Made by a program: the position numbers and the translations under genes | Part shown: positions 23,101-35,821 of the stretch, in pieces | How positions within the stretch are numbered: the stretch's first letter is position 1 | Layout of the letters: every line of letters starts with the position of its first letter | NCBI GenBank assembly: GCA_020746105.1 | Contig: CM036619.1 | Location: 11,012,238-11,076,237 of the forward strand | From: Trogon surrucura | Lineage: Eukaryota > Chordata > Aves > Trogoniformes > Trogonidae | Direction: 5' to 3' | Length of the DNA stretch: 64,000 nt | The notes under the pieces: generated by a model | Database searches by the model: none | Told to the model about the DNA's origin: nothing | What the model saw: the letters and a program-made list of their open reading frames with translations, nothing else

Positions 23101-26100
23101 AAAGTAATGGCATTTCAGGGCCACCTTTTTTTTTTATTTTTTAATGAAATAAACTGTCCTGCATTTCAAAAGCTATTTAGGCAGCAACATCCTTTACAGA
23201 AATTCTGTCTCCATCCTGCCGTTTTATGCTACGTAAGTCCCATTAGTCATCTTGAAATTTAGTAGCTCCATTTTGTTGTCGTTTTTTTCTTTTCTCTGGA
23301 GGATCTGAAGGAGGCAAGCAAAAGAGATCATTGTGAATGAACTGATAATTTTCTGAACTCATTAAATATGCCAGCAATTATTAATAATTAATGGCAACAA
23401 GGTTACATTTCCCTCCTCCCCGAGAAGCCAAGAATGCTCTTTAATAGCTGTACAGCAACCCTTTGAAAACAGAAAATGAACCTGCTCCTTGGGGATACCA
23501 GTAAATGATCTGGATTGATGCCTTTCATTGCTCTTCCACTGCAGCTGGCATTTAACAAGAACTTTAAAGAGAAAAGATTTGCTTTCTAGTCAGTTAATAT
23601 TATGCTTACTTCACCTCTGCAAATGCCTCGAAGTCTAAGCGGCAGATGTCACAGAACATCCTCTCTGGAAACCTTTTTGCTCATTTCAGCTCTGAGATGA
23701 AGCTGCACTGTAAATGCCAACAGCTTTCCGATGAAGAAGTCTTTGGAGACATCGGCTCCTGAAAACTCGCAGCATTTCCTCGCAGCACAAAAGACACTCT
23801 TCCCCTGCTACGGAGGAGAAGGGTGAAGCAGAAAGAGCGGCTTGCAGGAGTGTCAAAGCCAGAAGACAAGAAGGAAAAATGAGCATGACCGGATTCCTGA
23901 CACTGGCGACTTGGATATCGTCCTGTGTCAGGCAACACCGATCCTGGTGGTAACAGTCACGTACTCCACACCTCCTTCTTCCATGGCAGACCAAATCAGT
24001 CTCTTGTGGACACTGCTGGGAGAAACGCATTCAGTTTTTATTCGCCAGTGGGTGATACAACCACGGCAAAGGAGGAATCTGAAGTGCCGGATGAAGCAAT
24101 CTCACTTTGAATACATGTGACTCAGAAGGTCTGCCTATGCTTTCATTGCAATGAATATTGCTTGTTTCGATCTTATACAACGTAGCTGTTTAGCCACAGG
24201 TAAATGACTGAAGTTTTCTGGTAATGAAAATCAAAGAGCAGAGAGAAGAAAACAAAAGGAAAAATTAGCTCATGATCAGAGCATTTTTAGAGGAATTTGG
24301 AGTTTTGCGTGAGAGTTAGTCTGTCTTTATGTCAGATGGAGAATTAGAATTGCAGGTTAATAACACTAATGGAATTTAACAGATTTTTAATTTAAATAAG
24401 ATAGAGGCTATTCATCCTTCCAGTTCTAGTTCCAGTAACAAGGGACATGGTTATGAAAAAATGTAAGGATATGGAGCAGAACACGGTAGTACATGACTGG
24501 AGCAATTGGATCTTGCATGTATAAGACAGTCCTACTGTCCTTTGCATCTTGCGCTGCATTTTACACCTTTTAAAATTAAAGCATAAGTTAGAATTGTATT
24601 CCCTTATCTCTGTGGAAAATAAATGCAAACCCAAGACATTACATCAATAAAGAGGGGAAAAAAGGGAAAGAAAAAAAGAAACAATGAAAAATATAATAAT
24701 TTAGAGACAAAATAGTACTTGGCAGGTTTGTTTGGCAGGAAAAGTTATGTTTTTACCTGTAAATAAAGAGGAAGAACAGGCTGATTTGCTTTAATTGGAA
24801 CTGTGAAGACTATACTTCCAATATTTCCAATTAAAATAGATTTACTTCTAGAGAATAATGAAAAACAGGGTGTGGGGTTTTTTTTCCCCCTATTTACTAT
24901 ATTTTTAGGAGATAGGCTAGTGCAATTGCCTGTACGTGTCCATCAAAAGATGCATTGAAACTACTAAAGGCAATTTTAGCCTATTGCATAAACTGGCAAA
25001 GAGGAAGGAAATGTTCATCTAGGGAAGTAATAGCAACAAAAGATGGAGATTCTGTCTTGAGTTTACAACATGGAGAAATAAATACAGCTTGTTTTAGAAA
25101 GACTGGTTGAAGGCAGTTATGATCATCCGTATCAAGGAAGATTACACTTGGAACTTGGACTGATGCTTAGTCTTTTGCAGTAGCAGAAGATACTCATGCT
25201 GTTCTAAAGAACAAACAAGAGGGAGAACTCAGTAATGTCTGGTGTCCATGCTCAGGACTGAGGGATGCAAACTGGGAAAAAGGCTCAGGTTACTACTTTA
25301 TAAGTGGTCCTGAAGTCCAGGAGAAGGTTGAAATTCACAGCAAATCAGCCCAATGCCCACATTGTGACGGCCTGTACAAAGCAGAGGATATGGGCCCTGT
25401 AGCAGCTCTGTGGGAAATGGTTTTCCCAAACCACATCCACTTTTGAGATTTCTCCCATTTCACACCAGGACAAATCTGTGACCTTTACAAGGTTTTCTCA
25501 GACTTCTGCAAGCCACTCATATCAGAAGGGTCAAGAATCTGGTGGTCAGGGGCTCCATGCTGGACAAAGACAATCAGAGTTCAAGTTCCCTGTTGATCCC
25601 TATCAAGAGCTGGATCTCAGGTTTTCCACGTGCCAAGTAGATTCCATAAATACCAATCTTTTGGCTGTCCTGGACAGGACTAGATTAGTTAACTAAAAGA
25701 ATACAACCTCAAATCTAAACTTTCTGTGAAAAGCATGGAAGATTGAAACTTAGGGAACCAACAGGAAAATTAGTGCAGGTAGGAGAGATTTTAGTCTGGG
25801 GACGCTTCTTTTACAGATTGGTGAAACAAATTGCATTTGTACAGCCTACATGAGCTACAGGGAAAAGAACAGTTATGTGTGAACAAAAAAAGCATCAAAT
25901 TGGGAGAAAAGAAAGACAACCACTTCTGCACTAGGCAGCCCCAGGAAAATGGAAAGAAAGGAAGAGAATGTGAGCTATACACTGGACAACTCCAGAGTAT
26001 AAAGGGAAATGGCATGAAAAGAAACCAAAAATAATATGAAACTTAAAATTAATGGTAAAAGTAAAATTAAGAAAGAGGTCTCCACATGAAAAAGGCCAGA

Positions 26101-26930
26101 GGTGGTGTCTTAGGGGAAGTTCAGAGGATTTCATCTGTAAACAAATGTAAGAGATTTCAGAAGACAAATAAGGAACTAATAGTAGCAGCAGGAGGTACAC
26201 AGAGAAGAGTGTTTCAACATCACAGGCATAACCAAATCAGAGTGAGGAAGCGAAAGTCCGAGAGGATGGGTGATCAGGCAGGGGAGCAATGTAGCAGCTA
26301 ATGACACACAAGCTTTCAGATTTTGGGCTGGCAAAATAGATATCGGGTCTTGCAGGCACTTTTTTGTTCATCTGCATGTCAGACCTGCACCACAGTGCAC
26401 ATCACCTTCATCGTTACCAAAAACCTGTCCCCAAGATCCCAGGGACTGTATCTACATGTCCCACCTAGGAAAACTACTATCAACTTACAGAATGAAGTTA
26501 CCACTGAAAACAGAGTTTGAAGGAGTCTTAGAAGGTCTCCTAGTTTACTTTCCTGTTCAAGACAAAATTATTTGCTCCTTGTTCATTCCTGACAGATGTT
26601 TGTCCGGTCCACTTAAGTTTCCTTAAACATCTGCATCCAAATTAAAGTCATTGTTAGCGTGAGAATGCATCAATTTTTAATAAATAAATCTGTCCAAAAC
26701 CTACATCTAGTTCTGCCCAGAAAGTTGTCATCTCCACAGGCTGAGTGAGAAGCCTAGTCCCTCACTGACCTGTGTGAGGCTGACCTTATTTCTTTGTGAA
26801 TGGACAATGCTGCAGATATTGAACAGTGTTAAGTACAGTGCTGATCCTTGCAGCATGCACTTAATTGATTCACACACACACTCAGAATACAAAGAATAAT
26901 CTGGAGGTATCTCTACTGTGAAAGAAGAGG
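23101..26930. other. Unassigned interval, possible conserved non-coding patch
   Basis: There is no recognised gene. The stretch 23290-23620 has the texture of non-coding regulatory DNA (dense ATTA/TAAT homeobox-like cores such as AATTATTAATAATTAATGG near 23374-23393). A conservation test is needed to say more. The rest is AT-rich, with frames under 120 codons and no motif. Confidence 0.4.
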
Positions 26931-26938
26931 TTGGTTGG

Positions 26939-26961
26939 TTTTTTTTTTAAAAAAAAAAAAA
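26939..26961. repeat. T10-A13 homopolymer palindrome
   Basis: Ten T are followed directly by thirteen A, a self-complementary block able to form a hairpin of about 10 base pairs. No adjacent GC stem suggests an intrinsic terminator, and such signals do not apply in this genome. Confidence 0.9.
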
Positions 26962-29900
26962 GGTAAATATTGGTTTAGAAGTGCTCAGTATAACCTGAAT
27001 GTGAGAGTGGATGGTGTCGCATTGCTCGGTGCTGGAGAGCAACCAGCAGCTACCCACCAGAGACTTGAGCAGAGGGAACGGCCATGGCATCATGCAGCTC
27101 CTCCTCCAACCTCCATCAGATCCGCTCCACTGGTGCTCTTAAGCCTCTCCAAATCCTCTGTCACCTGCTTGCAGGGTCTGTGGGACAGTTTAACACAGGA
27201 TGCCACAGCTGAAAAGGGTCCAGACAGTGTCAGTATGGAGTCAGGCAAGGCTCTGTGACATGAGTCAGACTAGTTGGTGTGGCTACCCCAGCTCACCACA
27301 CTTTCACCAGTACTGTCCCACAGCAGCAGCTCTTCAACTGACCCAGCAACAGGTCTTGTGTAACCAGCCGCAACACAAAAAATCACGCTGAGCCACACCG
27401 CATTTCCAGTTGCCAGATGTTTATTGTACAAGCCTGGGCTGACCGTAACAGGAACTCAGCTTGGCCAAAGCCAAAAGAAAAAGATGCTTAGTTTGGGATG
27501 GAAGCCAAGTCAATTACTTTGTAAACAAGCTTGGTGCTCCTCCTGAAAATGGAGATCAGATCCTCATATTGTGTAACTGGGTATGGCTTAAACTGATCTC
27601 AAAGAGCAGGCCGGGAGAACCGACCAAGCGCTAAAGTGACTTTGCAATGGTTGTCCCCGTTGCTTCCTGTTCTTCAAAAGGCCAAGTACAACCTCCCCAG
27701 GCTCTTCACCTCTACTGACTGTGGGACCGGTCCTGCATTTCCATTTCTGACATTGACTGTAACAATAAGCTATCAATGGCAGTATATCAGCAGCTAAAGA
27801 GCAAAATGCCTTAAAAAGCATTAAGATTTCTGTCATGGGAGGAATGCCCCAAAAGATGATCAGTCCCTCTCTGTGTATTTTGTTGTTTTACCTACAGCAG
27901 TAGAAAATAAATGTAGGAAGGTCATCTACATCAGATGAGATGATCTTCCCTCAAGTTGCTCCTGAAGGTCACCAAGGAGGTAGAAAAAGCTGGAAAGGAC
28001 CTCAGATGCCTGGTGGGGTGACACGCAGGGGAAGGAGGCAGTGGAAGAAGAGCCAAGCTGTTGTTCTGATGTGACTCATTCATTTTCCATTTGAGTTTGT
28101 GGCTCTTCTTACAGGGAGAAAAAAGAAAAAGGAAAAGGGGGGAAAAAAAAGATCTAGACTGTTTTGGGGCATTATTTTAAAGTTTTCTGACACAAACAGA
28201 GATTCTCTTCATCTTTCCCTCACCTGGCACTTCACTTCTTAGTGTGAGAAAGCTGATGTTTCATTCCTGTTTTTACCCCGTCTGATAGTTACAGATGATG
28301 TAGTAACATTTGTTCACATTTATGTAAAACATAATAACACAAACCACAATGATTTTTATTCCTATTATGCCACAAATATGGAATTTGGGCTAAACCACAC
28401 TCTGGATGGAAGACATTATCTCAAAGATTTGTTTTTCTAATTCATATTTAGGGGATTCAAGTATATTTACTAGCATTCAACTGGTTTGTTTTAAGCCCTC
28501 TGTGCATTTTTTTTGCTTTAATAATATCAATGTGATAGGAAGTTATGCATTATGTTAAGAAAAATAAACAAACACTCTAGTAATCTGCTTTAACGGTGAT
28601 CTTTTACATTTCTTCAGACTTCAGTTATCAGGACAAATTTTACACTGAAGCAAATTTTTTACTTTCTCTGTACAATCCAATACTTTATATACCTTTATTA
28701 CATCCATTCATCTTCATCTCCTTTTTAAGCCAAGCAACATTGCTCTGCTCACTCTCTTCTCTCCTACAGATTTTACCAGACTTTCCCATTCCCCTCCATG
28801 GAGCCATTCTGATTCTGCAATAGTTGAGAGAGTCCCTGACAAATGTCTGTTACTTTTACTAAATTCTCACCACTTTCTGACTAAAGATTTGTGTAGCTTT
28901 TTACCCCACCCTTACAACACAGCCCTTTATATATGTTTTGCTCACACACATGGAGAAAGCCAATGTTTATTTCTGTGAACAGGGCTCTGAACCTCTATCA
29001 GAAGGAAAAATAGCAAAGAATCACCCCCCTACACACACACAACCAACGGATTAATTTCAGCAAGAGCAGGGGGGAAAACCTGGCAGATGGAGTCTTCCTC
29101 CCTCTGAGGCATTTTGGCTTATTTGCATCCTCATTTCAGAGCTAAAGGCTCCCACTGAAAGGCAGCCATGTGTTCTTTTTGAACAGGTACATTTGATTAA
29201 AGGCTGGACTTGTGGGGCGTGATCCTGCCTCCTCTGTACAATCAGTCCTACCAAGGATAATGAGATTACTCACAGGAGTAAAGCACTGCAGAACCAAGCC
29301 CTGGAGTCTCACCAATTAACAGGAGAATTTTCTCCTCTTTTTCTCTCCGTCTTTCTTTATTGCCCTTAAAATGCCAAGGGAGCTTCAGAGTTACAGCAAT
29401 TATTGTTATGGGGAACAGGGCATAAAATGAACTGTTATTGCCTTTAAAAGTGATGGAATCTCTTTACCTTTCAGGAGTAGGGCATAAAAATCGGTATGCA
29501 AATGAATAAATATAAATGCAAATATAATCTACACCAGGAAAAGCTGTTTTTCCCTGAGCTAAGGAAGCATAACGATAATCAGGCTTCCAACTGTAAACGG
29601 TGCTCAGTGTTTTGTAAGGGCTGTGGAAAAACGAGACAAGGGTTTAATCCACTTTCTACTCTGGTTGGAGGAAACAGGTGTGGCTCCATTTGTAGGTAGC
29701 TTATTACTTTTCATGAGGATATTACAGGCACTTTTTGCATATTTCAAGTGGCAGCAAATTTTACTGTTCCTGCTCAGGAATACTCACTGGCTGCAGAACA
29801 ACACGGGCTATGAGCTTTAGCTGTGCTGCTTTGCTCAACTGTGATGGTTTGTATGGATTTGAAGAGGTAGTAAAACATCCTTTGGCAAACAAAGGCTTCC

Positions 29901-31170
29901 AAGTGGATGGAAAACAAGTCCAGCATTTGTTTACCAATGGATGAACAAGAGGGGAATTAAAAAGCAGAATTTCTTGTCAAAGGCTCCACCTTGCAACAGA
30001 TACGCATGTGGGAAGCTTCCAGAAGACACCTGTCCCCAGCCTACATGGGGCAACTGGAGTTCATACGGTTGAGACTTTGTTAGCAGTGTTGCTCCCTGGA
30101 GAAACACTCGCATAAATTCACAGTTCAGCACCGAGACAAATGGTGAATGAACAATGAAAGCATCAAGTATGTAGCTGGGCTGAGGCATGCAGGCCAAAAC
30201 ACTGGCATCTGAGTGAGTGTCGGACGAGTGAGGTCACTTTAGTCCAGCACAGCTGGAGAAAACTACATTTTTGCCTGCTCTTGGGTCCTGTGGCCCAGAA
30301 TAACTGTGTTGAAACTAACCCACTGAACACCACTGATCACTGTGACTTCAACACTAGGACAAAAAGAAATGAGATAGTGTGCTCTGGTCTGGGTCAGAAG
30401 GAGATTACATGAAGCAGTTTGACGGAATCTTGATGATTCCATGTAAAAAAAAAAAAAGAGGTAAAAGCACTAAGTGATGACCAAGTGTGTGTCGCATCCT
30501 GAAGTTCAGCTTCATATCAGTGGCAAGCTGATGGGAGTGAAATCAACTTAATGAACAAGAAAGTGAACCAAAATGACTCAGAGGACACCAAACTTCTCAA
30601 AATGCTAAATGGAAAGACCAGTAAAATTCAGTTGCAGGCAACAGTCTGGGAGAAACTAAGATTTTAACAAAGAAGACAGGTTTAAATCCTCCCAGGATGT
30701 GACACAATTTATTGGTAGGGCAGAGAAGACATTAAAAAGTCCCTGGTGAAATTAAAATTAAAGGGGATTATTTTGCTGCAACGTTCACAGAAGGACAACA
30801 GAGAAACAAACACACATTTCCCATGAGGTGCAAAGGTCAGAAAGAGACATGAACAGATGAACAAGAAATTGAAACTGCTAGAGATTTGATTGTAGTGATG
30901 GGATTTTTGCCAGCATTGAGAAGAATGACAAACTTCTAAGGAAAATATGGCAATGAACTAATGAGCCAGGAGAGAGCAATGAAAGTAGGACATAGTGATT
31001 ACCTTGACTTTATTATTAGGGGGAAGAAATGCAAGGCACAATGTATTCTAATCTGGCATAGAATAATATACCATTAGGCTTAATATGGAAAGAAAGCATT
31101 AAACAAAATTAAGAGTCAAGAAGAAAACCCAGCAAGTTTCTTCAAATTTAATGAAAATTTAGCAGAGTCA
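26962..31170. other. Unassigned interval
   Basis: No mobile element or gene was identified. A12-A13 runs occur near 30446. The purine-rich segment 30390-31150 has the feel of a very old retroelement body but gives no readable domain in any frame, so it is not called. Confidence 0.45.
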
Positions 31171-31494
31171 TATTATCATAGAATCACAGAATATTTTGGG
31201 TTGGAAGGGACCTTTAAAGGTCATCTAGTTCCAACCACCACTGCCATGGGCAGGGACACCTCCCACTATACCAAGTTGCTCAAAGCCCCATCCAGCCTGG
31301 CCTTGAACACTTCCAGGCCAGAGGCATCCATAAGTTCTCTGGGCAACCTGTTCCAGTGCCTCATCACCCTCACTGTAAAAAAATTCTTTTTTATGTCTAA
31401 CCTAAATCTACTCTGTTTTAGTTTAAAACTGTTACTCCTTGTCCCGTCACTACAGGCTCTGGTAAAAAGTCATTCTCCATCTTTCTTATAAGAA
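31171..31494 (-). mobile_element. CR1 LINE, 3' terminal fragment
   Basis: The plus strand reads the antisense of a CR1 3' end. It shows ATCATAGAATCACAGAATAT, then GGGTTGGAAGGGACCTTTAA, then CCATGGGCAGGGACACCTCC. The antisense of the conserved C-terminal codons follows (reading on the minus strand as a GNLFQ-complementary LEQVAQ-type block and the RTxG.../TRA region to 31490). The 5' truncation lies at about 31494. It matches the subfamily at 34-35.8 kb (GAGAGGTGTCCCTGCCC-type UTR) rather than the youngest one. Confidence 0.92.
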
Positions 31495-34035
31495 AGACAT
31501 GGAGGGAAGATGGGTGCTGAATGAAGGCAACTCGATGCCAACTGGCTCTACCACATCCCAGCTGGAAGGTTCTCAGGGAATTGACAGGTGGCAGTCAGGA
31601 AAAACCACAATATCGGGGAGAAGAGTGCCCAGGAGAACCATGGATGAGTGGAAGAGATGCCAGCGCCCTGAAAAGAGCATCTGTAAAGAAAGCCTGCATT
31701 CGGGGGAAATGTCCCAGGAACCAAAATGTCTCAGTATGGCTCTCTGCACACTTTGATAAGCCTCTTGTGTGAGAAGCAGGTGGAGAACAGTGTATGTCCA
31801 CAGCAAGGGAACCAGCTGGGACACAACAGGCAGGGCGCATTGGCAAGGGGAACCATTTCAAGGCATGTAGGAAACCATTCCAAAGACAGACACAGCAGGC
31901 AAACAGCTCTCGTATGAGATTGACCATAAGCAGCCTTGAAGAAACAATTGTTAAATTGGGGCAAGCAAGACGAAGATAATTATCAAGTGTGACATAAAAA
32001 AAGACCCTAATGTGAACCATTCTGCTTGGGCAGGCCCCTAAACTCACTCAAAATGTTACTGATTTCAGTGATGCTCTGTATCTCTGCTGGCATCAGTCTG
32101 ACATAAGCAAGATGATCTGGAAGGTGCTTACACACTTCAGTACCTCACTTTTCCCTGCAGTAAGCCAAGATCCAAAACAAGAGCAGCCTCTCCACGTGCC
32201 TTCATTTGATATCCTGGCCAGGGTAGAGATGAATTGTTGGAGATGGGGGAAATCATAGCGAAAGTCCCAAAATGATTAGCAGAGTTTTCAAGAGTAGCTG
32301 GAGAAATTACTCACTGGTGATTCACAAATTCTCCTGTCAGGAGGGGCCAGTGATCACCCCCTCCGACTTCCTGCAAAACAGCCAGCGAAAGCTTTGCTTT
32401 ATATCGGGCTCTTCATCATTTCCTGGCCTGGAGCATGTCATTTAGGCTGAGTTTAAAGACTTCAGAGACAGAAATAACCCACCTGGATGTAGGTTTCTGC
32501 ACTGTCTCCTGGCAATCCTTTGACAGTCAGTGGGGATATGGTCAATGTAGCCAATAGAGCTTCAGAGCTTCATTTGCTTCGTCCTTAATTAAGTGCCTGC
32601 CTTTCGTTGGGTGAATCACACTCTAAACTTCATTAAATCTGCTGACTGAATCCTCATCAAGAGGAAACAAGACATAGAGTTCTGAGAAGTAGATACATTG
32701 TAAGCATCCAAAGCTGGATGAGACAAATCCCAGCCTGAGAATCCAAAGGTCCAAAGCACCCTTAAATTCATTACAACTGTTAATCTCATTTATTCTGAGG
32801 GTGTAGATAAATCAGACTAGAAATGAGGTATAATTTTTCTATCTTCAGCTCCCGACCACTGACTTTGTAACGTCATTGCCTACTTAACTGAAGAGATGTT
32901 CATAATTAAATTACTCTGTTGTCATACTCTCCTTTTCTCTGGATCAGCAGAGCACATTATGGGCTAGACCTGTTATCAATGAAGACTAGACAATGATGCC
33001 AGATCAGACGAAAGAGTTCCATTAACCAGGAAAGAAGAATTTTAAAGAATGGGTGAGCCAAATTCTCTATGAAAGGGGCTTGGTTTGCCACTTCTTTACC
33101 TTTTATCCCTGAAAAAAAAAAAAAAAGCAAGAAGAAACCAAACAAAAAACACCTCAAAAATTAAACAAAACTGTCCCCATATTCCCCCTAAAACACTTCA
33201 ATCTCTAAAGCAATTATAAAAATAGAGAAATGTGGATATTGATAGATAAAGCAGGAGCTCCTGTTATGGGGAAGAAATTAGTGAGGAGCGAAGAACAAAG
33301 TAAATGAATTTCTCCTATTTGTTTATCCTGATGGAGATCTTCTTGTGTACTGTAACAAGTGTCGTACTCATAGTGTGATGGAGGCTTTGCCTCCAAAAAC
33401 ACAGCAGCCAAAGGAAAGAGCCACCAGCTACTATTTTTCTCTCAGCCTCAGAACACAGTTTCTTCCTAAAGGCCAAAGATGAGCTTTTTTTAAACAAGCC
33501 AAACCGTTATATTTGGATCACAGAAGAAATGGTGAAACCTACCTATCAAGTTTACTTTCTGTTATCGCACAAACCTACTGTATGTGTGAGAAGAAAACTG
33601 ACTCTCTGAATGATGTATTCATGCATGACTTGTCTGGAAAGGTGCAGTTTTCTCTTTTATTCGTGTGTAACCCTCCTTTTCCACTAAAACTATTTTTATT
33701 CTAAAAACATTTTTTCTCTTTTTTTTTGTTTCTCAAGAAGAACCTCAAGCCGGTGGGAGGGTAGCGGAGTGGGGAAGCATATGCTACCAGAAAAGTGATA
33801 CATCATGTTTCACACTGGGGAAGGATAAAATGAGCAGCTCAGAAAACACAAGGTTAGACTTCGTGCATCTGCACAGTTCAATTAATAAAAACCAATGTCT
33901 GCTTTGCAGTTTCTCTTCCCCAATTCCAGCTAGCTGGAGCACAGACCAGCCTTTCTCATTGTAAATGATAACTACCGAAATACAGAGTTGGCAAAGACTT
34001 CAAGATAACATCCCAGATCATGGGAGGATCAGGAA
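31495..34035. other. Unassigned interval
   Basis: Overlapping frames of up to 150 codons cover 31499-32047 on both strands, without domains. Such mutual overlap suggests chance in a less AT-rich patch. An A15 run lies at 33112-33126. No other element is seen. Confidence 0.45.
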
Positions 34036-35821
34036 TACCTACACTATCTCTGACAAATTCTAGTAGCAGATATCTCAAAGGTGCTTTGATGTTCACCTCA
34101 GTCTTCACTAGTAACCACTTCAGCCACACCACCCAAATCACAGAGAGTGTTGTCTGGGTCTGGGAGAGCAAAGAACCTTCCAGGGTAGGAGCAGATCAGG
34201 TCTGGAAACAAGTAGAGAACCTGAAGATGCACAAGTCCATGGGACCCGATGAGGTACATCCACGGATCCAGAAGGAACTGGCAGCTGAAGTTGCTAGGCC
34301 ACTAGCCATCATATCTGAGAGGTCCTGGCAGTCTGGTGAGGTTCCCACAGACTGGAAAAGGGGGAACATAACCCCCATCTTTAAAAAAGGAACCAAAGAC
34401 AACCTGGGGATCTATAGACCAGTCAGCCTTACCTCCACGCAAGATAAAATCATGGAACAGATTCCCCTGGTAACTGTACTAAGGCACATAAAAGATAATT
34501 AAGTGGTTGGTGACAGCCAACATGGCTTCACCAGGGGTAAGTCATGCCTGACTAATTTAGTGGCCTTTTACGACAAAGCTACAGCACTGGTTGACATGAG
34601 GAAAGCAACGGATGTCACTTTCCTGGACTTTTGCAAGGCATTTGACACTGTGCCGCATGACATCCTTGTCTCTAAAATGGAGAGACACAGATTTGACAGA
34701 TGGACCACTCGGTAGATAAAGAACTGGCTGGAAGATCACACTTAAAAGAGTTGTGGTCAATGGCTCCACGTCCACATGGAGACCAGTGACAAGCGGTGTT
34801 CCTCAGGGGTCTGTTGTGAGTCCAGTGCTGTTCAACATCTTTGTCAGTAACATGGACAGCAGCATTGAGTGCACCCTCAGCAAGTCTGCCGACCACACCA
34901 GGCTGTGTGGTGCCATGGACTCACTTGAGGGAAGAGATGCCATCCAGGGGGACCATGATAGGCTTGAGAAATTGGCCAGTGCAAACTGCACGAGCTTCAA
35001 CAAGTCAAAACGCAAGGTCCTTCACCCGGGTCGAGCCAATCCAAGGCACAAATACAAACTGGGCACAGAGTGCGTTGAGAGTAGCCCTGAAGAGGACTTG
35101 GGGGTGTTGATAGACGAGAAGCTCAACATGAGCCGGCAGTGCACTCATGCAGCCCAGAAGGCCAACCGCACCCTGGGATGTATCAGGAGAAGTGTAGCCA
35201 GCAGGTCAAGAGAGGTGATTCTCCTCCTTTACTCTGCTCTTGTGAGACCCCACCTGGAATACTGTGTCCAGTTCTGGTGCCCCCACCATAAGAGGGACAT
35301 AGATCTATTGGAACGTGTTTGGAGGAGGGCCACAAAGATGATCCAGGGGCTGGAGCACCTCTGCTGTGAGGACAGGCTGTGGGAGCTGGGATTGTTCAGT
35401 CTTGGAAAGAGAAGACTTTGGGGGGACCTGATAGCTGCCTTCCAATACCTGAAGGGAACCTACAGAAGGGCTGGGGAGGGACTTTTTACAAGAGCGTCGA
35501 CTGATAGGACAAGGGGAAATGAGTTTAAGTTGAAGGAGAACAGATTTAGATTAGATCTTAGGAAGAAATTCTTCAGTATGAGGGTGGCAAGACTTTGGAA
35601 TAAATTCTCCAGAGAAGTTAATGGATGGCCCCTCACTGGAGGTGTTCAAGGCCAAGTTGGACGGGGCCTTGAGTAGCCTGATCTAGTTGAGAGGTGTCCC
35701 TGCCCACAACAGGGAGGTTGGATTAGATGATCTCTAAGGTCCCTTCCAATTTAGGCCATTCTATGATTCTATGACTCTATGATTCTACGATTCTATGATT
35801 CTACGATTCTATGATTCTACA
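34036..35821 (+). mobile_element. Longest CR1 LINE copy, inactivated
   Basis: The copy begins just before the reverse transcriptase (FTSVFTS at about 34095) and runs to an expanded tail of about nine ATTCTATG/ATTCTACG units (35758-35821). The ORF2 frame has stops at 34500 (after LRHIKDN) and 34713 (after FDRWTTR) and a frame shift between 34716 and 34753. Near the C terminus another shift (about 35610) scrambles the final [12 protein letters not shown] block, which continues in a different frame. Motif [13 protein letters not shown] is intact (about 34620-34655) and motif B SGVPQGSV is intact (34792-34815). Motif C reads SADH instead of FADD (about 34888), so the active site is lost. The 3' UTR is of the GAGAGGTGTCCCTGCCC type. 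Confidence 0.95.
34753..35676 (+). pseudogene. CR1 ORF2 remnant, C-terminal half
   Basis: This is a 307-codon open stretch within the long CR1 copy. It covers motif B ([16 protein letters not shown]), the damaged motif C (SADH) and the CR1 C-terminal region ([38 protein letters not shown]). The catalytic second Asp is replaced by His and the end is frame-shifted, so it cannot encode a working polymerase. Its initiating Met is incidental. Confidence 0.9.

Noticed and set aside
30390-31150. Purine-rich stretch suspected to be the 5' part of an ancient CR1
   Set aside because: No reverse transcriptase or endonuclease motif can be read in any frame, so the link to the downstream minus-strand CR1 is unsupported, and the orientation would conflict.
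31595-32047. 150-codon minus-strand frame
   Set aside because: Heavily Cys/Leu/Ser from a pyrimidine-rich strand, with overlapping plus-strand frames, no acceptor or donor and no domain.
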